From an uncultured SAR86 cluster bacterium (lineage in GTDB: Bacteria; Pseudomonadota; Gammaproteobacteria; Magnimaribacterales; D2472), in assembly GCA_902528215.1 (NCBI GenBank), contig CABZRR010000011.1:1-42709 (forward strand): a DNA stretch of 42,709 bases, given 5' to 3'. Positions 20,414 to 27,076 of this stretch are shown here, piece after piece. The position numbers were made by a program, and so were the translations under genes. The notes under the pieces are model-generated. The model had not been told where the DNA came from and did no database searches. It saw nothing but the letters and a program-made list of their open reading frames with translations. Position 1 is the stretch's first letter. Each line of letters opens with the position of its first letter.

Positions 20414-20702
20414 AATAATAAACTTAATCTTATCCTTTCTGATAATCATTGCCTTGTACAATCTTTATTTTGGAATTGATAGCAAGAAAAATTTTTCAAG
20501 TCTTCAAAGTGAAAATCAAGAATTATCAGAAAGAAACATAGCTCTCTCTGATGAAAATTATATTCTAGAATCTGAAATTCAAAGTAGACAAAACAGTGAT
20601 GCTCACGCAGAAAAATTTGCTAGAGAGGAACTTAATTTAATCTTTGAAGATGAGCAGTATCTAAGTTTTAAAGAAAATAATCCTGATGAACCCAAAAAAT
20701 AA
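20400..20702 (+). CDS. ftsB: Divisome protein FtsB
   Basis: Small bitopic protein forming the FtsQ-FtsB-FtsL complex that triggers septal wall synthesis. About 100 aa: a short cytoplasmic start, one membrane helix (KIINLILSFLIIIALYNLYF), then a coiled coil with regular hydrophobic spacing (SLQSENQELSERNIALSDEN) and the family-like EKFAREELNLIF. ATG 20400 overlaps the end of eno by 14 bases; a TTG three codons earlier is possible but less likely. The position between eno and ispD is the gammaproteobacterial norm. Confidence 0.92.
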   Translation: MSLVKIINLILSFLIIIALYNLYFGIDSKKNFSSLQSENQELSERNIALSDENYILESEIQSRQNSDAHAEKFAREELNLIFEDEQYLSFKENNPDEPKK

Positions 20703-21840
20703 TATTGCTGTCATTATTCCAGCAGCTGGATCAAGCACTCGTTTTGGTGGAAACATTTCTAAACAATTTATCAAAATCGGAAACGAAACTATCATAGAAA
20801 CGTCTGTAAATAAATTCCTGGAAATTGAGTTTGTTAGAAAAGTGTATGTTGTTGTTGATCAGCATGAGACTCTCATAAAATCTCAATCATTTATAAATCA
20901 TTCGAAAGTTTCTATTACTTCTGGTGGAAGTTCAAGGAGTGAATCTGTATATAACGCAGTTTTAGCTGTAGATGATAATATTGATATTGTTATTATTCAT
21001 GATGCAGCTCGACCATGGGTGACCCAAGAATTTATAAATGAATTATTTCTAGAATTCATGAAAGATCAATCAATTCATGGCTTGTATCCAGTAATTTCAA
21101 TTAATGACTCTTTAAGAAAGAAGCAGGGTGATAATTTGATTCCTGTTGATAGGGACGATTTTTTATCTATTCAGACCCCACAAATATTTAAAAAAGAATC
21201 TCTTGAGATCGCATTGAATCAAATGATAAAACAAAATCTCTCTTTTACTGATGAGTCACAAGCTATGGAAAAAGCTGGCTTTAAAGTCAAAGAAATGCCA
21301 GGGGAAAGATCTAATTTTAAAATTACTTATGCAGCTGATATTCCATTTAATGTTGAAAACAATTATCGAATTGGAAGAGGTATAGATTTTCATAGATTTG
21401 AGCCTGGAGAGGGTATTACCTTGGGAAATGTTTTTATAGATTGTAATTTATCTATTGTTGCTCATTCTGACGGAGATATTGTTTTGCATGCATTATCTGA
21501 TGCATTGCTTGGTGCAGGAGGATTGAAGGATATTGGATATTATTTTCCAGATACAGATGTGAAAAACAAAGATCTTAGCAGTGTAAAAATTCTTGAGGAA
21601 TCTCTAAGGTTATTAAAGGAAAAAAATTTGCAACCTCATAACATTGATTTTGTTGTAGTTTGTGAACAACCAAAAATCCAACCTTATGTAGAGAGCTTAA
21701 AAAAATCTCTTTCAAGTATATTAAACATTGATGAGGGCTGTATTGGAGTGAAAGCAACCACAGCTGAGGGCATGGGAATTATCGGTGAGGGTAATGGCAT
21801 AGCAGTTTTTGCTATAGCCTCATTAGAGAATCTTCAATGA
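20686..21840 (+). CDS. ispDF: Bifunctional IspD-IspF (MEP cytidylyltransferase / cyclodiphosphate synthase)
   Basis: Catalyses two steps of the MEP isoprenoid pathway, whose end products include the undecaprenyl carrier used by MraY. It has 384 aa. IspD covers about 1-220: IPAAGSSTRFGGNISKQF, HDAARPWV, PQIFKKESL, DESQAMEKAG. IspF covers about 225-384: GRGIDFHRFEPG with zinc ligands Asp and His, VAHSDGDIVLHALSDALLG, IGYYFPDTD and VKATTAEGMGIIGEGNG. The linker is only a few residues. In most gammaproteobacteria the two are separate genes; fusion is better known from alpha- and epsilonproteobacteria. Both active sites look intact. It starts inside ftsB and overlaps surE (ATGA). Confidence 0.95.
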   Translation: MNPKNNIAVIIPAAGSSTRFGGNISKQFIKIGNETIIETSVNKFLEIEFVRKVYVVVDQHETLIKSQSFINHSKVSITSGGSSRSESVYNAVLAVDDNIDIVIIHDAARPWVTQEFINELFLEFMKDQSIHGLYPVISINDSLRKKQGDNLIPVDRDDFLSIQTPQIFKKESLEIALNQMIKQNLSFTDESQAMEKAGFKVKEMPGERSNFKITYAADIPFNVENNYRIGRGIDFHRFEPGEGITLGNVFIDCNLSIVAHSDGDIVLHALSDALLGAGGLKDIGYYFPDTDVKNKDLSSVKILEESLRLLKEKNLQPHNIDFVVVCEQPKIQPYVESLKKSLSSILNIDEGCIGVKATTAEGMGIIGEGNGIAVFAIASLENLQ

Positions 21841-22586
21841 ATATATTGCTCACCAATGATGACGGTTATGATGCACCAGGTATTACAAAGCTGCATAAGT
21901 CTCTGAGCAAAGACCATAATGTTTATTTGATTGCTCCTAAAGAAAATTGTAGCGGCATGAGTGCCGCAATTAGTCTTAGAAAAGAGATAGAGGTAAAAGA
22001 AATTTCAAAAAATATTTTTTCAGTTGATGGAACTCCAGCGGACTGTTCATACCTCGGATTGTTGTCAGTGATTCCAGATTCTATCGATATGATTGTTTCA
22101 GGAATTAATTTAGGAGCAAATCTAGGCGAAGATATTTTTTATTCTGGTACAGTTGGAGCAGCGATAGCAGGCCGTAGGCTTAATTATGTTCCTGTAGCTT
22201 TTTCTGTAACTGCTTTTAATCCAAAAAACTTATCATTCATCTCAGAGCAAGCTAGTTTAATTGTTAGCCAAGTTAGCAAGCTCCCAAATAATAAGAACTT
22301 AATTGTAAATGTAAATTTTCCTGATCTCTCATCTTCAAAGCTTAATGGAATAAAGCTTACCATGTTGGGCAAAAGGGGTACTCCTGATACTCCTGATTTA
22401 ATAGGATTTAATAACTCTTCAAAATTTTACAATTTTGGTCCTTCAGGAAAACTTCTTCCTAATCAGCATAATACTGATATTCAAGCAATTAATGATAATT
22501 ATATTTCTATATCAATTTTGGACTATAACCTTAGCGTTAATGCTAGCAATTGGAATTACTATAAAGAGGTTTTTAATTGTGAGTAG
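21837..22586 (+). CDS. surE: 5'/3'-nucleotidase SurE
   Basis: Metal-dependent phosphatase acting on nucleoside monophosphates and polyphosphate, linked to stress survival. It has 249 aa (E. coli 253). The metal-binding start MNILLTNDDGYDAPGI is conserved, with APKENCSGMSAAIS, VDGTPADCSYLGL and SGINLGANLGEDIFYSGTVGAA following. truD, which often sits between ispF and surE in enterics, is absent. The stop overlaps the GTG of pcm by 8 bases. Confidence 0.96.
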   Translation: MNILLTNDDGYDAPGITKLHKSLSKDHNVYLIAPKENCSGMSAAISLRKEIEVKEISKNIFSVDGTPADCSYLGLLSVIPDSIDMIVSGINLGANLGEDIFYSGTVGAAIAGRRLNYVPVAFSVTAFNPKNLSFISEQASLIVSQVSKLPNNKNLIVNVNFPDLSSSKLNGIKLTMLGKRGTPDTPDLIGFNNSSKFYNFGPSGKLLPNQHNTDIQAINDNYISISILDYNLSVNASNWNYYKEVFNCE

Positions 22587-23256
22587 CTCAGGCTTTACTT
22601 TCACAAGAGTTAAAGATCAAATGATTCAAGAATTACTTGATATGGGTATAAAAGATTTTCGAGTTCTTGATTCATTAAGTCAGGTCCCAAGACACATTTT
22701 TTTAGACCAAGCTCTATGGAGTAGAGCATACGAAAATAGAGCATTAACAATAGGTTATAAGCAGACAATCTCACAACCATATATTGTTGCTCGAATGACT
22801 GAACACTTGATTGGCCACACAACCAGAAGAGGTAAAGTTTTAAATAAAGTTCTAGAGATTGGCTCAGGTTGTGGATACCAATCTGCTGTTTTGTCCAATT
22901 TTGCAAATGAAGTCTTTGCTGTTGAGAGAATCAAGCCACTGGTAACAAAGTCTAGAGAAAATCTCAGAGAGCTTAAAATAAGAAATGTTACTGTAAAGCA
23001 TGCTAATGGTTTTGATAGTTGGGAGCAAGATAGCAAATTTGATGGAATAATATGTGCTGCTGCTCCACGGCAATACCCACAAGAGTTAGTTGAGTTATTA
23101 GAGATTGGTGGAAAATTAGTTATTCCAGCAGGAAATGAAGGTCAGCAAAAACTATTTGTAATCACAAGAAAAAGTGAGACAGAAAATGAAGAAACCGTTC
23201 ATGAAGAGGTTGCATTTGTCCCAATGTTACCTGGCATATCCAATGGAGAAATATAA
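22579..23256 (+). CDS. pcm: Protein-L-isoaspartate O-methyltransferase Pcm
   Basis: SAM-dependent repair enzyme for isoaspartyl residues. Conserved parts are VPRHIFLDQALWSRAYENRALTIG in two pieces, QTISQPYIVARMTE, the SAM motif VLEIGSGCGYQSAVL, VFAVERI and the end GGKLVIPAG. The start is taken as GTG 22579 (225 aa), because SSSGFTFTRVKDQMIQELLDMG aligns with the extended N-terminus of pseudomonad Pcm. ATG 22621 (211 aa, nearer the E. coli 208) is the alternative. It overlaps surE by 8 bases. Confidence 0.93.
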   Translation: MSSSGFTFTRVKDQMIQELLDMGIKDFRVLDSLSQVPRHIFLDQALWSRAYENRALTIGYKQTISQPYIVARMTEHLIGHTTRRGKVLNKVLEIGSGCGYQSAVLSNFANEVFAVERIKPLVTKSRENLRELKIRNVTVKHANGFDSWEQDSKFDGIICAAAPRQYPQELVELLEIGGKLVIPAGNEGQQKLFVITRKSETENEETVHEEVAFVPMLPGISNGEI

Positions 23257-23258
23257 AA

Positions 23259-23981
23259 GTGAAAGATCAAGTTAAATATTCTCTTGCTGGATTTTGCATG
23301 GGAGCTGCCGAATTAATACCAGGGATTTCAGGCTCAACTGTTGCGGTAATTTTTAAAATTTACCCAAATCTCATGACAATCTTGAGCCAACTAAGGCTAA
23401 AGAATATATCTTTAAACTTTTCTTTTATTTCTCAGACATTTCAATTTCGTGTGTCGATTCCACTTATATTTTCAATGCTAGCAGCAATCTTTTTGTGCTC
23501 CAATTTAATTAGTTTTTTAATGAATAATTATGAACAATTATTCCTGCATTTATTAGGTTGGTTGATGATGTTTTTATCAATTTATGTAGCAAACTTCCTC
23601 AAAGCCTCATTAAAAAGGTTCAATTTACTTGTTTTTTTATTTTTAGGTATTTTGATGGGATATTTTTTGCAAGAATTAAATATTAATTCTGGTGCAGTAA
23701 CGCCATTATATTTATTTATCAGTGGGGTAATTTCTTTTTCATTTTTTTTAATTCCTGGCATTTCTGGAAGTGCCATATTGGTTGTTTTAGGAGCCTACAG
23801 TTCTGTCATCCAAGCCACTGCAAATCTCAATTTTTTATTTTTATTCCCATTTGCATTGGGTTGTTTAACTTCACTTCTAATTCTTCCAAAGTTAGTTATG
23901 TCTCTATATTTAAAATATGAACAAAGATTAATGTATATTTTTTCTGGTCTAATCTTTTCTTCGGGTTATTTTTTACTGTGA
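23259..23981 (+). CDS. DUF368/PopT-type undecaprenyl-phosphate translocase
   Basis: 240-aa polytopic membrane protein, about 7-8 hydrophobic segments. It has the two DUF368 signature repeats, ELIPGISGSTVAVIFKIYP near residue 20 and FLIPGISGSAILVVLGAYS near residue 170, which suggest an inverted-repeat fold. Members of DUF368 (PopT) have been reported to return undecaprenyl phosphate across the inner membrane, with conditional importance at alkaline pH; that is knowledge of the family, not shown here. The start is GTG, 2 bases after pcm. The insertion between pcm and nlpD is not the standard arrangement and ties lipid-carrier recycling to a division-linked operon. The stop overlaps nlpD by 4 bases. 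Confidence 0.85.
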   Translation: MKDQVKYSLAGFCMGAAELIPGISGSTVAVIFKIYPNLMTILSQLRLKNISLNFSFISQTFQFRVSIPLIFSMLAAIFLCSNLISFLMNNYEQLFLHLLGWLMMFLSIYVANFLKASLKRFNLLVFLFLGILMGYFLQELNINSGAVTPLYLFISGVISFSFFLIPGISGSAILVVLGAYSSVIQATANLNFLFLFPFALGCLTSLLILPKLVMSLYLKYEQRLMYIFSGLIFSSGYFLL

Positions 23982-24628
23982 TTAAACATTTTAAAAATTA
24001 TCTAATATTTTTTATTTTTGTTATTTCAAGCTGCTCATCACTGAATAGTTTCAAAGAAACTTATCAAAAATTTTTGCCAAATTCTCAAACTTCATATTAT
24101 GTTGTTCAATCTGGCGATTCTCTTTGGTCAATTGCATTAAAATTAAACATCGATCAAAAAGCTTTAATTACTAGAAATAATCTCACAAATCCATATGTAA
24201 TTTATCCTAATCAAAAGTTACTTATAAGCGAAGTTGATAATTTAGATCTTTCTACAGAAAAAAATTCATCAAAGAAATGGCATCATCCTCTAAATGACGA
24301 TTTTCAGCCTTTAAACATTGATGATGGATGGATAATTTATAAGCAGCCAAGAGGTGCCCCAATTTTTTCTATTGAAAGTGGTAAAGTAGAGGTTGCAGGT
24401 CCAGATATTCCAGGATATGGAAATCTAGTAATGATCTCTCATTCTAATAATTATTTAAGTATATATGCTCACTGCGATAAATTATTCGTTGAACAAGGTG
24501 ATGTAGTTGGTAGAGGTTCGATTGTTGCTCGACTTGGAAGCACAGAGTCGCAATTACCTTTATTAAAGTTTCAGCTTCGAAAGGACGGTAAGCCTGTTGA
24601 ATCAGATAAAATAAATTTTATTTTTTAG
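23978..24628 (+). CDS. nlpD: NlpD-like lipoprotein (LysM plus degenerate LytM), amidase activator
   Basis: Outer-membrane lipoprotein expected to activate the septal amidase. The start is GTG inside the DUF368 stop. The signal MIKHFKNYLIFFIFVISSC puts the lipid on Cys19. A LysM domain follows (YYVVQSGDSLWSIALKLN, about 42-86), then an M23/LytM domain (about 125-216). The LytM metal site is not intact: the region equivalent to LHFEIR reads LKFQLRKDG, so the domain is regulatory, as in E. coli NlpD and EnvC. It is shorter than E. coli NlpD (379 aa) because the linker is reduced. In relatives rpoS follows; here the stop overlaps a convergent small gene by 4 bases. Confidence 0.88.
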   Translation: MIKHFKNYLIFFIFVISSCSSLNSFKETYQKFLPNSQTSYYVVQSGDSLWSIALKLNIDQKALITRNNLTNPYVIYPNQKLLISEVDNLDLSTEKNSSKKWHHPLNDDFQPLNIDDGWIIYKQPRGAPIFSIESGKVEVAGPDIPGYGNLVMISHSNNYLSIYAHCDKLFVEQGDVVGRGSIVARLGSTESQLPLLKFQLRKDGKPVESDKINFIF

Positions 24629-24882
24629 TCTGATTCAGGTTCTGATTGATTAAAGTTACAAGTCATTTTTGCTACAACTTCACCTTCAACTTTCAAAGAT
24701 AATGGAACAGCTCTTCCTTCCATATTACCAGCGACAACACATTTCTCTATGCTCTCTTGAACGATGGAACGGACAGTCTCCGTAAGCTCTTTAACAGTCA
24801 AATCTGAGACATTTCTATCATCCTGATCTGAATTGGCAAAGACAGTAGTGGTAGAAAAAAGAAATAAAAAAATAAATTTCAT
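24625..24882 (-). CDS. Small exported protein, unknown function
   Basis: 85 aa read from ATG at 24882 (a TTG at 24900 would add six residues). A signal peptide is clear: MKFIFLFLFSTTTVFA then NSDQDD. The mature part of about 70 residues is acidic, predicted helical in the first half (VKELTETVRSIVQESIEKC), then a strand-like segment (VPLSLKVEGEVVAKMTC). Two Cys residues could form a disulfide. I recognise no family. No Shine-Dalgarno is visible, and a perfect hairpin ends 7 bases upstream of the ATG. The stop codon overlaps that of convergent nlpD by 4 bases. Being exported and long enough with normal codon use, it is likely real. Confidence 0.68.
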   Translation of the reverse strand: MKFIFLFLFSTTTVFANSDQDDRNVSDLTVKELTETVRSIVQESIEKCVVAGNMEGRAVPLSLKVEGEVVAKMTCNFNQSEPESD

Positions 24883-24889
24883 AAGATTT

Positions 24890-24931
24890 ATAATAACCAA
24901 CCCCGGCAGAAGTGACGGGGTTGGTTATTAT
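24890..24931. terminator. Perfect 16-bp hairpin, probable bidirectional terminator or attenuator
   Basis: ATAATAACCAACCCCG (24890-24905) pairs perfectly with CGGGGTTGGTTATTAT (24916-24931) across a 10-base loop. The GC-rich top and A/T-rich foot fit a rho-independent terminator in both directions. It lies 2 bases after the end of the minus-strand Gly-rich gene and 7 bases before the ATG of the 85-aa gene on the same strand. It could therefore end the first transcript or control read-through into the second. Confidence 0.8.
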
Positions 24932-24933
24932 TC

Positions 24934-25311
24934 CTAGTTAAATTTGTATGTTAAATTTAATTGAAAGTTGTTAGAAGGAAGTTCGAGTTTATTTGAAAGA
25001 TCATTGAAATGATTGAAATCATAGTTATTTTCAAAATAACGATTATTTGATCCAACTGATATTCTAAAATTACTTTCATTATATCTCCTCACAAATGCAG
25101 ATTCAGTTTCATCTTCGTCTGTATCTCTGCTCATAAAATAGACTATTGCTCCGACAGCAATAAGTGCTGCTGCACCTCCGCTACCACCACCGTAGCCACC
25201 TCCGCCGCCACTGCTGCTTCCACTCGAACTGTCACCGCCAGTCCCGCCATGATATGAAGCATAAGTTAGTGGTGAAACTAATAGACATAAAATTAACGCA
25301 AGGTTTTTCAT
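24934..25311 (-). CDS. Exported Gly/Ser-rich small membrane protein, unknown function
   Basis: 125 aa from ATG 25311. This start is preferred over ATG 25323 because GGAG stands 6-9 bases ahead of it (inside the longer reading). Order of parts: signal peptide MKNLALILCLLVSPLTYA; a Gly/Ser-rich stretch (about 20-46); one hydrophobic segment (AAALIAVGAIVYFMS); an acidic patch (DTDEDETE); an Asn/Phe-rich C-terminal part ending NFQLNLTYKFN. The last residues resemble an outer-membrane strand (alternating, aromatic near the end), but there are too few strands for a barrel alone. No family recognised. It lies in the slot of rpoS, together with the 85-aa exported protein downstream. Confidence 0.72.
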   Translation of the reverse strand: MKNLALILCLLVSPLTYASYHGGTGGDSSSGSSSGGGGGYGGGSGGAAALIAVGAIVYFMSRDTDEDETESAFVRRYNESNFRISVGSNNRYFENNYDFNHFNDLSNKLELPSNNFQLNLTYKFN

Positions 25312-25346
25312 TATTTTCTCCATTTTTTAAATTAATTAACATTTCT

Positions 25347-25475
25347 GGGCGTCCATTGTTTGTAAGATTTAATCGTGTCCGATTAAACCAAGACAATAGC
25401 AAAACAGCGTTTGGAAGGGCGTCTATTGTATGTAAGATTAAATTGTGCCCAATTAAATCAAGACAATAGCAAAAC
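25347..25475. repeat. Two tandem hairpin repeats with covariation
   Basis: Two 59-base copies at 25347-25405 and 25417-25475, with an exact period of 70 bases, identical at 52 of 59 positions. Each folds: an outer stem near CTATTGT with ACAATAG, an internal loop, and an inner stem near TTTAATCG with CGATTAAA, closed by a 4-base loop TGTC or TGCC. Between copies one inner C-G pair becomes T-A, so both sides change together. This is the largest gene-free stretch of the window, 25312-25529, between fdxA and the Gly-rich gene (both minus strand). Nature unknown: structured leader, REP-like palindrome or small RNA. Confidence 0.8.
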
Positions 25476-25529
25476 TACACTAACTAATTTTTTGGCGACT
25501 AAATTTTATTTTTCAAGTAAAAAATTAAT

Positions 25530-25853
25530 TTATCTCTCTAATAAATGCTTTTTATCTTTTATTTCTGCGAATTCTTCAGCTTCAGGGAGCTGTTCTTTTT
25601 CTTCTGTGATATTTGGCCACACCTCAGAGAGCTCTGCATTAATTTCTATAAAATCGATTTGATCATCTGGAAGTTCATCTTCAGAAAAAATCGCATCTAC
25701 AGGACATTCAGGTTCACATAGAGCGCAATCAATACATTCTTCTGGATGAATAACTAAAAAATTTGGACCTTCATAAAAACAATCTACAGGACATACTTCT
25801 ACACAGTCTGTATGCTTACATTTAATGCATGATTCTGTAACTACAAATGCCAT
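25530..25853 (-). CDS. fdxA: Seven-iron ferredoxin FdxA
   Basis: 107 aa (Azotobacter FdI 106), soluble electron carrier with one [3Fe-4S] and one [4Fe-4S] cluster. It has [17 protein letters not shown] at 9-25 and [15 protein letters not shown] around 40-54, followed by the long acidic tail typical of the FdxA type. The missing second Cys of a plain 2[4Fe-4S] motif (the Thr-containing CKHTDC spacing) agrees with the 3Fe/4Fe class. The gene is divergent from recA. In pseudomonads fdxA lies downstream of rpoS, so its place here marks the old rpoS neighbourhood. Redox partner unknown. Confidence 0.94.
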   Translation of the reverse strand: MAFVVTESCIKCKHTDCVEVCPVDCFYEGPNFLVIHPEECIDCALCEPECPVDAIFSEDELPDDQIDFIEINAELSEVWPNITEEKEQLPEAEEFAEIKDKKHLLER

Positions 25854-25940
25854 ATTTTGTGAAGAAATAATAGATTAAACCGGATTTTAGCAACGACTTT
25901 CAAACAAGTCAGCACCAATTTGATAATATTTATTTTACTT

Positions 25941-25968
25941 TTGCAATATTTATTATATACTGTATAAA
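25941..25968 (+). promoter_or_regulatory. recA promoter (-35/-10)
   Basis: TTGCAA (25941-25946) and TATAAA (25963-25968) with a 16-base spacer match sigma-70 well. The -10 lies inside the LexA box, so bound LexA would block polymerase. The RNA would start near 25975, with the ribosome binding site GGGAG at 25981-25985 ahead of ATG 25992. Confidence 0.65.
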
Positions 25969-25977
25969 TATACAGTA
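25958..25977. promoter_or_regulatory. LexA (SOS) box of recA
   Basis: TACTGTATAAATATACAGTA is nearly the ideal gammaproteobacterial SOS operator (CTGT-N8-ACAG with an alternating AT centre), palindromic but for the centre. It sits over the -10 of recA, 14 bases before the ATG. It implies that the cell has a gamma-type LexA, although lexA itself is not in the window. Confidence 0.93.
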
Positions 25978-25991
25978 ATAGGGAGAACGTT

Positions 25992-27008
25992 ATGTCAGAT
26001 AAAGAAAAAAATTTAAGTGAAGCAATTTCTCAGATAGAAAAGCAATTTGGGAAAGGGACAGTTATGAAGATGGGAGATAGGGAAATAGAAGATATACCCT
26101 CTGTTTCAACTGGCTCGATTGGTTTAGATATAGCCCTTGGAATAGGAGGTTTACCAAAAGGAAGAGTCGTAGAAATTTTTGGTCCAGAATCATCTGGAAA
26201 AACAACTTTAACACTTCAAGCAATTGCAGAATGTCAAAAGGCTGGTGGTACAGCAGCATTTATTGATGCTGAACATGCTCTTGATCCAAATTATGCTGAG
26301 AAATTAGGAGTTAATGTTGATGAATTGCTTCTTTCGCAGCCTGACACTGGCGAACAAGCATTAGAGGTAACTGACATGCTCGTAAAATCTGGAAGTGTTG
26401 ACTTAATTGTTGTTGATTCAGTGGCTGCTTTAACTCCTCGTGCTGAGATTGAAGGCGATATGGGCGATCATCACGTTGGATTGCAAGCACGTCTTATGTC
26501 ACAAGCATTAAGAAAAATAACAGGAAATATTCAACGATCGAATGCGATGGTTATTTTTATTAATCAGATAAGAATGAAAATCGGTGTTATGTTTGGAAAT
26601 CCTGAAACTACTACTGGAGGCAACGCCCTTAAATTTTATTCTTCTGTACGTTTGGACATTCGCAGGATTGGCGCTGTAAAAGAGGGCGATGAAGTTGTCG
26701 GTAACGAAACAAGAGTCAAAGTAGTTAAAAATAAAGTTTCACCTCCATTTAAACAAGCTGAGTTTCAGATAATGTATGGAGAAGGTATCAATACAGAAGG
26801 AGAAATAATAGAGCTTGGCCAAAAACTTGAATTGGTTGAAAAATCCGGGTCTTGGTACAGTCATAATGGAGAAAAAATAGGACAAGGCAAAGTTAATGCC
26901 AGCAAGTTCTTAAGAGAAAATGCCAAAATCAGAGATGCGCTCGTAAAAGAAATAAGAAAGGCTTATATACCTTCAGCAAAGAAAGCTACAAAAAATAAAT
27001 CTTATTAA
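25992..27008 (+). CDS. recA: Recombinase RecA
   Basis: DNA strand-exchange ATPase and coprotease for LexA. It has 338 aa. Walker [51 protein letters not shown] (Walker B), loop L1 [33 protein letters not shown] (L2) and a C-terminal domain with a short basic tail are all intact. Its own SOS-controlled promoter precedes it. recX, which follows recA in most gammaproteobacteria, is missing; a thiolase with its own promoter comes next. Confidence 0.98.
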   Translation: MSDKEKNLSEAISQIEKQFGKGTVMKMGDREIEDIPSVSTGSIGLDIALGIGGLPKGRVVEIFGPESSGKTTLTLQAIAECQKAGGTAAFIDAEHALDPNYAEKLGVNVDELLLSQPDTGEQALEVTDMLVKSGSVDLIVVDSVAALTPRAEIEGDMGDHHVGLQARLMSQALRKITGNIQRSNAMVIFINQIRMKIGVMFGNPETTTGGNALKFYSSVRLDIRRIGAVKEGDEVVGNETRVKVVKNKVSPPFKQAEFQIMYGEGINTEGEIIELGQKLELVEKSGSWYSHNGEKIGQGKVNASKFLRENAKIRDALVKEIRKAYIPSAKKATKNKSY

Positions 27009-27017
27009 AAGCTGTAT

Positions 27018-27046
27018 TTAGCATTAACAAACTAATTAGTTATAAT
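27018..27046 (+). promoter_or_regulatory. Putative promoter of the thiolase gene
   Basis: TTAGCA (27018-27023) and a perfect TATAAT (27041-27046) are 17 bases apart. They lie in the 68-base gap between recA and the thiolase ATG (27077), so the thiolase need not depend on SOS-driven recA transcription. Confidence 0.5.
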
Positions 27047-27076
27047 GCTTTAACAATTTTAAATTTAGAGTTATTT

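Noticed and set aside
22435-22578. Longer N-terminus for pcm reaching back into surE
   Set aside because: The extra residues are out-of-frame surE sequence and do not resemble any Pcm N-terminus; GTG 22579 fits.
22610-23082. Several overlapping minus-strand open frames inside pcm
   Set aside because: All are shadows of the conserved methyltransferase frame; no coherent product.
25164-25469. 101-codon plus-strand open frame across the Gly-rich gene and the repeats
   Set aside because: His/Arg/Cys-rich translation is the antisense of a Gly/Ser-rich coding region and of hairpin repeats; no start signal.
25347-25475. Tandem hairpins as integron attC sites
   Set aside because: No GTTRRRY/RYYYAAC core sites in the right places, no integrase and no cassette structure; the stem layout differs.
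25347-25475. Tandem hairpins as RsmZ-like RNA (rsmZ lies near rpoS-fdxA in pseudomonads)
   Set aside because: The loops are TGTC/TGCC on one strand and GACA/GGCA on the other, without the GGA loop motifs that CsrA/RsmA needs; location alone is not enough.
25347-25475. CRISPR array
   Set aside because: Only two imperfect repeats of 59 bases with an 11-base linker; no array and no cas genes.
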